This document shows positions 1-8,158 of a stretch of 48,152 bases of DNA, piece by piece. Source of the stretch: an uncultured Ruminococcus sp. (GTDB taxonomy: Bacteria; Bacillota; Clostridia; Oscillospirales; CAG-272); contig URUL01000003.1 of NCBI GenBank assembly GCA_900551005.1, positions 1 through 48,152 on the forward strand. The letters run 5' to 3'. The notes beneath the pieces are model-generated. The model worked only from the letters and a program-made list of their open reading frames with translations, was not told the DNA's origin and made no database searches. The translations under genes were made by a program, and so were the position numbers. Position 1 is the stretch's first letter. Every line of letters begins with the position of its first letter.

Positions 1-597
1 CAAAGGCAGTAATATGCCCGCAGCGGAAACACTTCCCTCTCCCATAGCTCCGATAACGGATGCGGCGGCACTGAAAACAAGCAGGCAGACAACATCGTCC
101 AGCGCCACGCCCTGAAGCAGTATGCTTACGAATTTTCCTCTTGCATGGTACTGATTTATCGTCATCATCGTGCTCGCGGGAGCCGTTGCCGTCGCGATAG
201 CCCCGAGCAGGAGCGAAAGACCGAGGTCGAGCCCGAAGACAAAATACATCACGGCAAAAACTATCGCACCCGCGAGCAGAGCCTCCAGCACCGTTATAAC
301 AATAACGCCCCAGCCTGTCTCACGCAAAGTATCCTTCTTGAAAAATCTGCCGACACCGAACGCGATGAAAGCAAGCGCGATATCGCTGAAGAAGCTCATG
401 CCGTTTATTATGCGCATTGGTATGAGATTGAGCAGATGCGGACCGATGATGATGCCGGCTATTATGTATCCGCTGACATTCGGCAGCCTGAGCAGCTTTG
501 TTATTCGTGTCATCAGAAAGCCCGCGAGCAAAAGTATGGCTAAAGATAAAAGAATTGCCGTTCCGTCCGGCAATTTTTCGAGTATGCAATCAAACAT
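1..597 (-). CDS. Cation:proton antiporter, CPA2 family (3' end outside window)
   Basis: Translating the - strand from the ATG at 597-595 gives 199 codons that run off the left edge without a stop. The protein is strongly hydrophobic, with several membrane helices; the first (about residues 13-25) is followed by a short basic stretch. It contains LDD within GVALDDVVCLL, the paired aspartates expected in electrogenic Na+/H+ exchangers of the NapA/CPA2 type, and an ATATAPAS stretch resembling the unwound-helix motif of that family. Role (family knowledge): exchange of Na+ or K+ for H+ across the cytoplasmic membrane. It is divergent from a LysR gene, an arrangement that often means local regulation (inference; NhaR is a LysR regulator of an antiporter). 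A C-terminal RCK domain, if any, would lie outside the window. Confidence 0.82.
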   Translation of the reverse strand, partial: MFDCILEKLPDGTAILLSLAILLLAGFLMTRITKLLRLPNVSGYIIAGIIIGPHLLNLIPMRIINGMSFFSDIALAFIAFGVGRFFKKDTLRETGWGVIVITVLEALLAGAIVFAVMYFVFGLDLGLSLLLGAIATATAPASTMMTINQYHARGKFVSILLQGVALDDVVCLLVFSAAASVIGAMGEGSVSAAGILLPL

Positions 598-630
598 TTT
601 TTGGAATATGCCTTTCTTAATATATAAATC

Positions 631-657
631 AAAAACATACCGCCCGAAAACGGTATG
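631..657 (-). promoter_or_regulatory. Hairpin with T-tract in the antiporter leader (attenuator or operator dyad)
   Basis: CATACCG at 636-642 and CGGTATG at 651-657 form a perfect 7-bp dyad with an 8-nt loop. On the - strand it is followed by TTTTTG (A-run at 631-635), as in an intrinsic terminator, about 35 nt upstream of the antiporter start. It could be a leader attenuator for the antiporter. Alternatively it could be a dyad operator for the divergent LysR protein, since it lies 31 bp from that gene's -35 box. Confidence 0.4.
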
Positions 658-687
658 AGACGATAATCTGTTTTAAATAATATGGTC

Positions 688-716
688 TTGACTTTCTTTT
701 GATAATATGATACAAT
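688..716 (+). promoter_or_regulatory. Sigma-70 type promoter of the lysR gene
   Basis: TTGACT (688-693) and TACAAT (711-716) are separated by exactly 17 bp, and the lysR start lies about 70 nt downstream. Confidence 0.7.
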
Positions 717-784
717 ACTTTTTACATAAATGCAAATTATTTATTTTTGGATTGTTATAAATTTTAATTATATTGGAGGAAATC

Positions 785-1684
785 ATGCTCGATATAAAAC
801 TCGAAACCTTGCTCACCGTGAATGAAAAAAAGAGCTTTACCAAGGCGGCGGAGGAGCTTTCGCTGACTCAGCCTGCCGTGAGCCATCATATATCCATGCT
901 TGAGGAAGATCTGAAAATAAAAATTTTTCACAGGAGCAGAGGCGAGATAAAACTAACGCCCGAAGGAGAAATCGCCGTAAAATATGCCAAGCGTATCAAA
1001 GCGCTTTACGCCAAGATGCAGCAAGAGATAGCCGATGAAGAAAAGCATATGACAAAGATTCGCGTCGGCATCACGCATACCTCGGAGAGCAATATCATAG
1101 CTGAGGTTTTGGCGAAATACGGAAATCAGATCAGCGGTATAAGCATAACAATAATTACTGATTCTATAAATAATCTTTATGATATGCTGATCAATTACGA
1201 GCTGGATATCGCCATAGTCGAGGGAAATATCAATGATTCCCGCATCAGCGCACGCCTACTCGATACCGACTATCTCGTCTGTGTCATGTCCAATAATAAC
1301 CCTCTGGCAAAGAAGAATACGGTCACGCTCGCCGATATCAAAAAAGAGAAGATGATACTGCGTCTGCCCAATTCAGGCACACGAAATCTTTTTGTTTCAC
1401 ATCTGGAGAGCATCGGCATGAGCATAGATGATTTCAATATTGTGCTCGAGGTTGACAATATCGCGACGATAAAGGATCTTGTCCGAAAAGATCTCGGAGT
1501 TTCCATCCTGGCGCACAGTGCCTGCATGGACGAACTGAAAAAAGGCAAAATAACGGCGCTTCCGATAGAAAATCTCAGCATGATACGCGGTATAAATCTG
1601 CTTTATCATAAGGATTTCGGCCATGATGATATCATACGTTCCATAACAGAGCTATATAATGATACCGCAAAGATATACAGATAA
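785..1684 (+). CDS. LysR-type transcriptional regulator
   Basis: A 299-aa protein with the classical LysR layout. An N-terminal winged helix-turn-helix (about residues 4-60) contains SFTKAAEELSLTQPAVSHH, and a periplasmic-binding-protein-like effector domain follows (about 85-295). I start it at ATG 785 rather than the in-frame TTG at 773 because GGAGGA at 775-780 sits 4 nt upstream of the ATG, inside the longer version. It is transcribed divergently from the antiporter, so that gene (and itself) is the likely target (inference from layout). The effector ligand cannot be told from the sequence. Confidence 0.9.
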   Translation: MLDIKLETLLTVNEKKSFTKAAEELSLTQPAVSHHISMLEEDLKIKIFHRSRGEIKLTPEGEIAVKYAKRIKALYAKMQQEIADEEKHMTKIRVGITHTSESNIIAEVLAKYGNQISGISITIITDSINNLYDMLINYELDIAIVEGNINDSRISARLLDTDYLVCVMSNNNPLAKKNTVTLADIKKEKMILRLPNSGTRNLFVSHLESIGMSIDDFNIVLEVDNIATIKDLVRKDLGVSILAHSACMDELKKGKITALPIENLSMIRGINLLYHKDFGHDDIIRSITELYNDTAKIYR

Positions 1685-1699
1685 GATTCTGCAGAGCTA

Positions 1700-1728
1700 T
1701 TGATTTATTTTCTTCCTTGTGATAATAT
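1700..1728 (+). promoter_or_regulatory. Possible promoter of luxS
   Basis: TTGATT (1700-1705) and TAATAT (1723-1728) are 17 bp apart, 32 nt before the luxS ATG. The -10 box is degenerate. This is the only plausible promoter in the gap after lysR. Confidence 0.4.
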
Positions 1729-1760
1729 ATAGGCGGAAAGAAATCGAAAGGGAAAAACGA

Positions 1761-2222
1761 ATGAAAACGATAAAAAGCTTTCAGGTAAATCATAATTATA
1801 TAAAAGAAGGCTTATATGTTTCCCGCATGGACGGGGATATAACCACATACGATATACGCACACGAAGACCGAATATGGGCGATTATATGGACAATATCAC
1901 AATGCATTCCGTCGAGCATATGATAGCGACATATGTGAGAAACGGGAAGTATGGAGAAAACGTCATCTATTTCGGCCCGATGGGATGCAGAACGGGCTTC
2001 TATCTTCTTACAAGAGGACTGACAAACGAGCAGGCGCTCGAGCTGCTTACCGATGCTCTGGAAAGGACCGTGGCGCATAAGGGAGAGGTTTTCGGCGCTA
2101 CCCGCGAGCAATGCGGAAATTACAGAGAGCTCAGTCTTGATGCGGCAAAATGCGAATGTGAGAGATTTCTGGCGGTGCTTCGCTCTGAGCCTGTCACATT
2201 CAGTTATCCGGAGGAATCATAA
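1761..2222 (+). CDS. luxS: S-ribosylhomocysteine lyase (AI-2 synthase)
   Basis: A 153-aa protein of normal LuxS length. It cleaves S-ribosylhomocysteine to homocysteine and DPD, the AI-2 precursor. The metal ligands are visible as HSVEH (H-x3-H) and the Cys in EQCGNY; the catalytic Cys is in GPMGCRTGFY. The N-terminal substrate loop is visible as RRPNMGDYMD. I chose ATG 1761, preceded by a GAAAGGGA purine box at 1746-1753, over an upstream in-frame start at 1719 whose extra residues do not look like LuxS. The gene abuts mtnN with no spacer, so the two steps from S-adenosylhomocysteine to homocysteine are co-expressed. Confidence 0.96.
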   Translation: MKTIKSFQVNHNYIKEGLYVSRMDGDITTYDIRTRRPNMGDYMDNITMHSVEHMIATYVRNGKYGENVIYFGPMGCRTGFYLLTRGLTNEQALELLTDALERTVAHKGEVFGATREQCGNYRELSLDAAKCECERFLAVLRSEPVTFSYPEES

Positions 2223-2909
2223 ATGATAGGGATCATAGGTGCACTTGGTATAGAAACGGCAGAGCTCTCGGCGGCGATGACAGAGAGGCAGAGCGAGAGG
2301 ATAGCGGGCATGGAATTCGTCTGCGGGAAGCTGGACGGCAGGGATACTGTCGTCGCCACGTGCGGTCCGGGCAAGGTTTTTGCCGCCGCCTGCGCCCAGG
2401 CGATGATATTGCGCTATTCTCCCACGCTTGTCATAAACAGCGGCGTGGCGGGTTCTCTTTCGCCGAAGCTTCATATAGGCGATGTCGCCATAGCCGAGCG
2501 CGTCTGCCAGCATGATATGGATACGTCCGCTTGCGGGGATCCCGTGGGCATGGTATCCGTCGTGAATATGACATATTTCCCCTGTGACGCAAGAGCGGTA
2601 TCTGCGGCAGAAAAGGCGGCGCGTAATATGGGACTGAATTATCAGACGGGCATCATCGCGACAGGCGACCGCTTCATCGCAAGCACGGAGGACAAAAAGC
2701 GCATAACAGAGCGTTTCTATGCGATATCCTGTGAGATGGAGGGCGGTGCCATCGGGCACACCTGCTACATAAACGGTGTTCCGTTTTTCGTTCTCCGTGT
2801 CATGTCGGACGAGGCGGACGGGGGCGCTCCCGATAATTTCGAGGAATATGCCCGCTTTGCCGCCGATAAATCCACAGCGATCATCAAGAGCATCATAAAA
2901 GAAATATAA
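2223..2909 (+). CDS. mtnN: 5'-methylthioadenosine/S-adenosylhomocysteine nucleosidase
   Basis: A 228-aa member of the phosphorylase/nucleosidase family (Pfs/MtnN). It hydrolyses S-adenosylhomocysteine to adenine plus S-ribosylhomocysteine, the LuxS substrate, and also acts on methylthioadenosine. Seen: the N-terminal GIIGALGIE with the active-site Glu, the VINSGVAGSL strand-loop, EMEGGAIGH with the ribose-binding Glu, and SDEADGG carrying the catalytic Asp. The start codon follows the luxS stop directly; a GGAGG at 2210-2214 inside luxS is correctly placed (8 nt), so translation is coupled. Confidence 0.95.
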   Translation: MIGIIGALGIETAELSAAMTERQSERIAGMEFVCGKLDGRDTVVATCGPGKVFAAACAQAMILRYSPTLVINSGVAGSLSPKLHIGDVAIAERVCQHDMDTSACGDPVGMVSVVNMTYFPCDARAVSAAEKAARNMGLNYQTGIIATGDRFIASTEDKKRITERFYAISCEMEGGAIGHTCYINGVPFFVLRVMSDEADGGAPDNFEEYARFAADKSTAIIKSIIKEI

Positions 2910-2941
2910 TAAATTCCGAAATACAAAAATGAGGGCAAAAA

Positions 2942-4159
2942 ATGAGAGCATATGAAAGGTTTTTGAAATACGTTGCTTTTCCTACGATGTCCGATCCGGA
3001 AAGCGAGAGCGTTCCGTCCACGAAAAAGCAACTTGCATTGGCAGAGGCGCTGGCAGAGGAACTTCGGGAGCTGGGGCTTTGTCATGTCGAAATAAGTGAA
3101 TACGGATATGTTTACGCTGCACTTCCTGCAAACTGCGACAAGAAGCTACCGACGATAGGCTTTATTGCACATATGGATACCTCGAGTGAGGCGGCTGATG
3201 AGCCTATCCGCGCGCGCATCGTAAAATATGCCGGCGGAGATATACTGCTGAATGAAGAAAAGGGCATCTACATGCGCACCGCCGACTATCCGTATCTTGC
3301 GGACTACGCAGGCGATGAACTGATCGTGACCGACGGCACAACGCTTCTCGGTGCCGATGACAAGGCGGGTATCGCTGAGATAATGACGGCTTTGGAAAAG
3401 CTGACAGAGAAAAATATACCGCACGGGGAGATAAAAATAGCTTTTACGCCCGATGAGGAGATAGGAAAGGGCGCAAATCACTTCGATGTGAAGCGCTTCT
3501 GCGCGGATTATGCCTATACAGTGGACGGCGGAGCGCTCGGCGAGCTGGAATATGAAAATTTTAATGCGGCAGGCGCCAAAGTTACGATAAACGGCATTTC
3601 CATTCATCCCGGCAGTGCCAAGGGGAGAATGAAAAATGCCATACTCATAGCGAACGAATTCAATTCATTCCTGCCGGAAGACGAGATCCCGGCAAAGACC
3701 GAGGGCTATGAGGGCTTCTTCCATCTCTATCATATGGAGGGAGAAACCGAGAAGGCTGTGATGAAATACATTATCCGCGACCATGACAGCGACAGCTTTG
3801 CACATCGCAAGGAGCTCATGAAGGCGGCGGGCGATATGATAAACCGCATTTACGGCGACGGAACCGCCGCGGTGGAGATCAAGGATTCCTACCGCAATAT
3901 GCGCGAGATGATAGAGCCGTGTATGTATATCGTTGACCGCGCCAAGAAGGCGATGGCGGACTGCGGTGTCACGGCAAAGATCGTTCCGATACGCGGAGGC
4001 ACAGACGGCGCAAGACTCTCATTTATGGGTCTGCCTTGCCCGAATCTCTGCACGGGCGGAGAAAATTTCCATTCCAGATTTGAATTTGTGTCTGTTTTTG
4101 CCATGGATAAAATTTCCGATATTATAGCAAAGATAGCAGAAAACCTCGTTTGTGACTGA
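2942..4159 (+). CDS. pepT: Peptidase T (tripeptide aminopeptidase, M20B)
   Basis: A 405-aa cytosolic dizinc aminopeptidase that removes the N-terminal residue from tripeptides. The M20 ligands and catalytic residues are all present: HMDTS (His77, Asp79), GADDKAG (bridging Asp), TPDEEIGKG (catalytic and ligand Glu), TVDGG (Asp) and ENFHSRFE (His) near the C-terminus. Length matches the family. A GAGGG at 2931-2935 precedes the ATG. It lies 32 nt after mtnN and 15 nt before trkA on the same strand, so it probably shares their transcript, although no metabolic link is obvious. Confidence 0.96.
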   Translation: MRAYERFLKYVAFPTMSDPESESVPSTKKQLALAEALAEELRELGLCHVEISEYGYVYAALPANCDKKLPTIGFIAHMDTSSEAADEPIRARIVKYAGGDILLNEEKGIYMRTADYPYLADYAGDELIVTDGTTLLGADDKAGIAEIMTALEKLTEKNIPHGEIKIAFTPDEEIGKGANHFDVKRFCADYAYTVDGGALGELEYENFNAAGAKVTINGISIHPGSAKGRMKNAILIANEFNSFLPEDEIPAKTEGYEGFFHLYHMEGETEKAVMKYIIRDHDSDSFAHRKELMKAAGDMINRIYGDGTAAVEIKDSYRNMREMIEPCMYIVDRAKKAMADCGVTAKIVPIRGGTDGARLSFMGLPCPNLCTGGENFHSRFEFVSVFAMDKISDIIAKIAENLVCD

Positions 4160-4174
4160 GGCGGAGGCGTATAG

Positions 4175-5539
4175 ATGAATATTGTTATAATAGGTGCCGG
4201 CAAAGTAGGCGATTCCATCTGCGAGCAGCTTTCCCGGGAAGGGCATGATGTCACGCTTATCGATAAGGATGCAGGCGTACTCGGAACGGCATCCAATCAT
4301 CTCGATATCATGTGCATCGAGGGCGACGGTGCCATGCGCTCCACGCTGACGGAAGCGGGCGTGGAGCATACAGACCTCGTGATCGCCTGTACAAACAGTG
4401 ATGAGACGAATATGCTTTCCTGTCTGATGGCAAAAAAGCTCGGCGCACGGCGTACGGCAGCTCGCGTGCGCAATCCCGAATACTACAAGCAGATAGACTT
4501 CATCAAGAATGACCTCGGTATAGATGTGGCAATCAATCCCGAGTTTATCACGGCGGAGGAGATCTGCCGCGTATTTATCTTTCCGGCGGCGCTGAAAATA
4601 GAGGTTTTTGCCCGCGGCAGAGCCGAGCTTGTGGAATTTAAAATAGACAACGGCAGTCCGCTCGACGGCATTACGCTCTTGGAGCTGTCACGAAAGTTTA
4701 AGGTAAAGGTGCTCGTTTGTGCGGTTCAGCGTGGGGATGAGGTTTTTATCCCGAAAGGCGATTTCCGCCTCCTCGAGGGAGACAGAATCCATGTTTCCGC
4801 CTCTCATAAGGATATAGAGGGCTTTCTGCGTGCTATCGGCGGCTTCCGCGAAAAGGTAAAGAATTCGATGATCGTCGGCGGCGGCAGAATCGGTTATTAT
4901 CTCGCGGAGCTTTTGCTCGCGGCGGGGATACATGTCAAGATCATAGAGCGTGATGAGGCTTTTTGCAATACGCTCGCCGCGGCAATGCCCGAAGCTGCCG
5001 TCATAAACGGCGACGGAACCGACCAGAAGTTGCTTTTTGAAGAGGGCATAGAGCATGCGGATTCATTTGCCGCGCTTACCGGCATTGATGAAGAGAATAT
5101 GGTCATTTCTCTTTTTGCACAGAGCAGCGGTGTTGATAAGATCGTGACAAAGATAAACAGGGATTCCTATATCGATATGGCGAGCAAGATGGGCATTGAC
5201 TCCATTGTTTCGCCGAAGGATGTGACCTCCAGCCGCATGGTGAGTTATGCTCGCGCCATGGAGAATACCGTCGGCAGCAGTAATGTCGAAAATATGTATA
5301 AGATACTCGGCGGAAGTGTAGAGGCATTGGAATTTATCATACGTGACAGCGACGCTTTCTATATAGGAAAACCGCTGAAGGATCTTCGCTTAAAGGAAAA
5401 TTCGCTTATCGGCTGTATCGTGAGAAACAGAAAATCTGTCATTCCGAACGGCGATACGCAGATACAGCTCGGGGATAGTGTTATCCTCGTCACAACCGAC
5501 AGCAGATTCAATGATCTGAAGGATGCTTTTAATATATGA
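4175..5539 (+). CDS. trkA: Trk K+ transporter NAD-binding subunit TrkA
   Basis: A 454-aa peripheral membrane regulator of the TrkH channel. It has two tandem RCK modules. The first Rossmann fold starts at residue 2 (IIGAGKVG, with the acidic LIDKD ending the second strand). The second starts near residue 228 (VGGGRIGYY, IIERDE). Each is followed by an RCK_C/TrkA_C subdomain; TrkA_C copies are recognisable around residues 140-220 and 370-452. Family knowledge: binds NAD(H) and ATP and gates K+ uptake. The stop overlaps the trkH start by 4 bp (ATGA at 5536-5539), which indicates translational coupling with the pore subunit. Confidence 0.95.
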   Translation: MNIVIIGAGKVGDSICEQLSREGHDVTLIDKDAGVLGTASNHLDIMCIEGDGAMRSTLTEAGVEHTDLVIACTNSDETNMLSCLMAKKLGARRTAARVRNPEYYKQIDFIKNDLGIDVAINPEFITAEEICRVFIFPAALKIEVFARGRAELVEFKIDNGSPLDGITLLELSRKFKVKVLVCAVQRGDEVFIPKGDFRLLEGDRIHVSASHKDIEGFLRAIGGFREKVKNSMIVGGGRIGYYLAELLLAAGIHVKIIERDEAFCNTLAAAMPEAAVINGDGTDQKLLFEEGIEHADSFAALTGIDEENMVISLFAQSSGVDKIVTKINRDSYIDMASKMGIDSIVSPKDVTSSRMVSYARAMENTVGSSNVENMYKILGGSVEALEFIIRDSDAFYIGKPLKDLRLKENSLIGCIVRNRKSVIPNGDTQIQLGDSVILVTTDSRFNDLKDAFNI

Positions 5540-6987
5540 ATTATAAATCAGTCTGTAATATTGTTTGCAGGATGCTTGCCGTAGAAGCGGCATTGCTTCT
5601 GATTCCCGCAGGCGTTTCTCTCGCTTACGGTGAGTTGCGGAGCTTCTTTTGCTTTCTGATAACGGCGGGAATCATCGCCGTTGTCAGCGTGCCTGCAATC
5701 ATCGCATGCCGAAAGGGAGGCGGACACTCACTCTATGCCAAGGAAGGGCTGGCTACCGTTTCGCTGGCATGGATCCTCTGGTCGGCTTTCGGTGCGCTTC
5801 CTTTCGTTTTGGATGGCTGCATACCGAATTATATCGATGCGCTCTTTGAGACGATATCGGGTTTTACGACGACGGGCGCGACGATCCTTGGCGATATCGA
5901 GGCGCGTTCCCACGGCATGCTTTTCTGGCGAAGCTTTACGCACTGGATAGGCGGTATGGGAGTGCTTGTATTTGTTATGATGATCGTGCCGCTTTCCGAT
6001 GACCATTCCATGCTTCTTATGCGTGCGGAAATGCCCGGTCCCTCGGTTGGCAAGCTCGTGCCGAAGGGAAAATCCACGGCGAAGATACTCTATCTGATCT
6101 ATATCTGCATGACCCTCGCGGAAATAGTATTTCTGCTTTTCGGCGGAATGAGCGTTTTTGACGCCTTCATTCACGCTTTCGGAACGGCAGGTACGGGTGG
6201 CTTTTCCTCCTATAATGCCAGCGTAGCACATTTCGACAGTCTCTATATAGAGATGGTAATAGCTGTATTCATGCTCCTCTTCGGAATCAATTTCAATATT
6301 TATTTTCTCATTCTCATTCGCAGGATCAAAGGAGTGATGAAAAATGAGGAATGGAAGGTTTATCTCGGAATTACTGCCATAGCGACAGGCATTATCGCGA
6401 TTGCCACCTTTACTTATTACGGCGCTTTTGGTGTTTCACTCCGATATGCCTTCTTCCAGGTGTCATCGTTTATTACGAGCACGGGATTTGTGAGTGCCGA
6501 CTATACGGCATGGCCATCGATCTGCCGAGCGGTGATTCTTCTGCTGATGGTAATAGGCTCCTGCGCCGGCTCCACGGGCGGAGGCTTGAAGGTTTCCCGT
6601 GCCATCATTCTTTTCAAGGGGCTTAAAAAAGAGATCAATCAGATGCTTCATCCGAAAGCTGTTTCCCATGTCAAAACAAACGGCACCATAGTCGATAACA
6701 AGGTGGTAAAAAGTGCGGCAATCTATTTCTTTACGCTCGCCACGCTCATCTGCCTTTCCGCTTTTGCAATTTCAATCGACAATCTGAGCTTTGAAACAAA
6801 TTTTACGGCGGTGCTCTCCTGTATCGGAAATACGGGCCCCGCTTATGGCGCGGCGGCGAGCAACTATGTGTGCTTTTCATGGTTTTCCAAAATCATTCTT
6901 TCGCTCGATATGCTTTTCGGCAGACTGGAGATTTTTCCGCTTCTGATTGCACTCAATCCGGGCGTATGGAAGAAAAAGTTCTTTTAA
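5536..6987 (+). CDS. trkH: Trk/Ktr K+ transporter membrane subunit TrkH
   Basis: A 483-aa integral membrane protein, the K+ conducting pore that pairs with TrkA. Four membrane-pore-membrane repeats can be followed by their filter segments: SGFTTTGAT, GTAGTGGFS, STGFVSADY and IGNTGPAYG. Each carries the single conserved filter glycine that replaces the GYG of true K+ channels. A basic C-terminus follows the last helix. It ends the luxS-mtnN-pepT-trkA-trkH run; a strong terminator follows 5 nt after the stop. Confidence 0.95.
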   Translation: MNYKSVCNIVCRMLAVEAALLLIPAGVSLAYGELRSFFCFLITAGIIAVVSVPAIIACRKGGGHSLYAKEGLATVSLAWILWSAFGALPFVLDGCIPNYIDALFETISGFTTTGATILGDIEARSHGMLFWRSFTHWIGGMGVLVFVMMIVPLSDDHSMLLMRAEMPGPSVGKLVPKGKSTAKILYLIYICMTLAEIVFLLFGGMSVFDAFIHAFGTAGTGGFSSYNASVAHFDSLYIEMVIAVFMLLFGINFNIYFLILIRRIKGVMKNEEWKVYLGITAIATGIIAIATFTYYGAFGVSLRYAFFQVSSFITSTGFVSADYTAWPSICRAVILLLMVIGSCAGSTGGGLKVSRAIILFKGLKKEINQMLHPKAVSHVKTNGTIVDNKVVKSAAIYFFTLATLICLSAFAISIDNLSFETNFTAVLSCIGNTGPAYGAAASNYVCFSWFSKIILSLDMLFGRLEIFPLLIALNPGVWKKKFF

Positions 6988-6992
6988 TAAAG

Positions 6993-7024
6993 CAAAACAG
7001 GAACGCAAAAGCGTTCCTGTTTTG
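6993..7024 (+). terminator. Intrinsic terminator after trkH
   Basis: A perfect 14-bp stem (6993-7006 with 7011-7024) closes a 4-nt AAAA loop. The right arm ends in GTTTTG. It immediately follows the trkH stop codon. Confidence 0.9.
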
Positions 7025-7058
7025 TACTGTCGGAAAGCAGAAATTATTTATGTCTTAT

Positions 7059-7446
7059 TGTACTTTTGCATGACCAAAAGTACCAAAAGTCATCTAAGAC
7101 GTTCCCTCTTAGATATCTCCCTGACAGTTCCCACTTTACCAAAGCGCGCTCAGCGCCTTGGCTCTGTCAGCGCACAGACTTCGTACACGCCCGCCACACC
7201 TTTATATGCGGGCGTGGAACCAGCGCATACGCGAATCTGCTCGATTCTTTCGTGTGATGTGTTTGCACGCGTGGTATAGAGAAAGCCATGGGGGGAGACA
7301 GACTTGAATTTTTTGCTTGACTTATTTATCGCACTCGCTTGCCACGCACGCTTCCTGCGACTCAGTCGCGTATGCGGAAGGAGTTCAAAAGAGGAATGCC
7401 TTCCTCTTTTTGTCCTTTTCGTACTTTTCGGACAGGCGAAAAGTAC
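7059..7446. repeat. Structured non-coding repeat, copy A
   Basis: A 388-bp unit bounded by related hairpins. The left one is GTACTTTTG-N6-CAAAAGTAC (7060-7083); the right one is GTACTTTTCG-N6-CGAAAAGTAC (7421-7446). Inside are further stems: CACGCCCGC/GCGGGCGTG near 7187-7216, and AAAAGAGGAA-TGCC-TTCCTCTTTT at 7387-7410 followed by a T-rich stretch. Short ORFs occur in all frames on both strands, none with a ribosome binding site or a protein-like composition. Copy B repeats the same order of stems. Confidence 0.75.
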
Positions 7447-7458
7447 TTTGTGCTCCAT

Positions 7459-8036
7459 GTACTTTTGCATGACCAAAAGTACCAAAAGTCATCTAAGAGG
7501 TTCCCTCTTAGAAATCTCCCTGTCCTTTCCCGCTTTGCCAAAGCGCGAACAATATACACCCTCCTGTGCGAACATATCGAGTGAATCATCCGACTGTTGG
7601 CAAAGGCAGAAGTGCAGGCTCAAATGCAAAGGTGTCTGCTCGACTTTGCTCTGTGCCATGCCGATATACGGCAGGGGTTCCCGCCTTGCCAAAGCGCGCT
7701 CAGCGCCTCGGCTCTGTCAGCGTACAGACTTCATGCACGCCCGCCACACCTTTATATGCGGGCGTGGAACCAACGCATACGCGAATTTGCTCGATTCGTT
7801 CGTGTGATGTGTTCGCACGCGTGGTATAGAGAAAGCTATGGGGAGAGACGGACTTGAATTTCTTGCTTTGCCCACTGCCCACACTCGCTTGCCACGCAAT
7901 ACTCCCTGCGACTCGGTCGCGTATGCGGAAGGAGTTCAAAAGAGGAAAGCTTTCCTCTTTTTGTCCTTTTCGTACTTTTCGGACAGGCGAAAAGTACATG
8001 GTGCTTTTTTGTTACTTTTCGGACAGGCGAAAAGTA
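7459..8036. repeat. Structured non-coding repeat, copy B, with a third terminal hairpin
   Basis: The second, diverged copy runs from the left hairpin at 7459-7482 to the right hairpin at 7972-7997. It is about 150 bp longer than copy A because of an insert at roughly 7549-7700 flanked by a repeated GCCAAAGCGCG. The internal AAAAGAGGAA stem recurs at 7938-7961 with a changed loop (AGCT instead of TGCC), so stem sequence is conserved while the loop drifts. A third partial copy of the end hairpin lies at 8013-8036. Confidence 0.75.
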
Positions 8037-8100
8037 CCCCATGTTTCATTGTTCCTTTCATATAAAATAATAAGCAGATATTTTTTTGACAAACTGATAA

Positions 8101-8127
8101 AGCCCTTCATGCAATGCATGAAGGGCT
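8101..8127 (-). terminator. Probable terminator of the SPFH gene
   Basis: A perfect 12-bp stem (8101-8112 with 8116-8127) with a 3-nt loop lies 32 nt past the SPFH stop on the - strand. Only a weak T stretch follows, so efficiency is uncertain. Confidence 0.6.
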
Positions 8128-8158
8128 CTTGCGTGCCGAAAAATACGGCATAGAATTT

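Noticed and set aside
7066..8153. Many overlapping ORFs of 60-170 codons on both strands between 7.0 and 8.1 kb
   Set aside because: They lie on the two copies of a structured repeat, occur in all frames, lack ribosome binding sites and have unnatural Cys/Arg/Ser-rich compositions.
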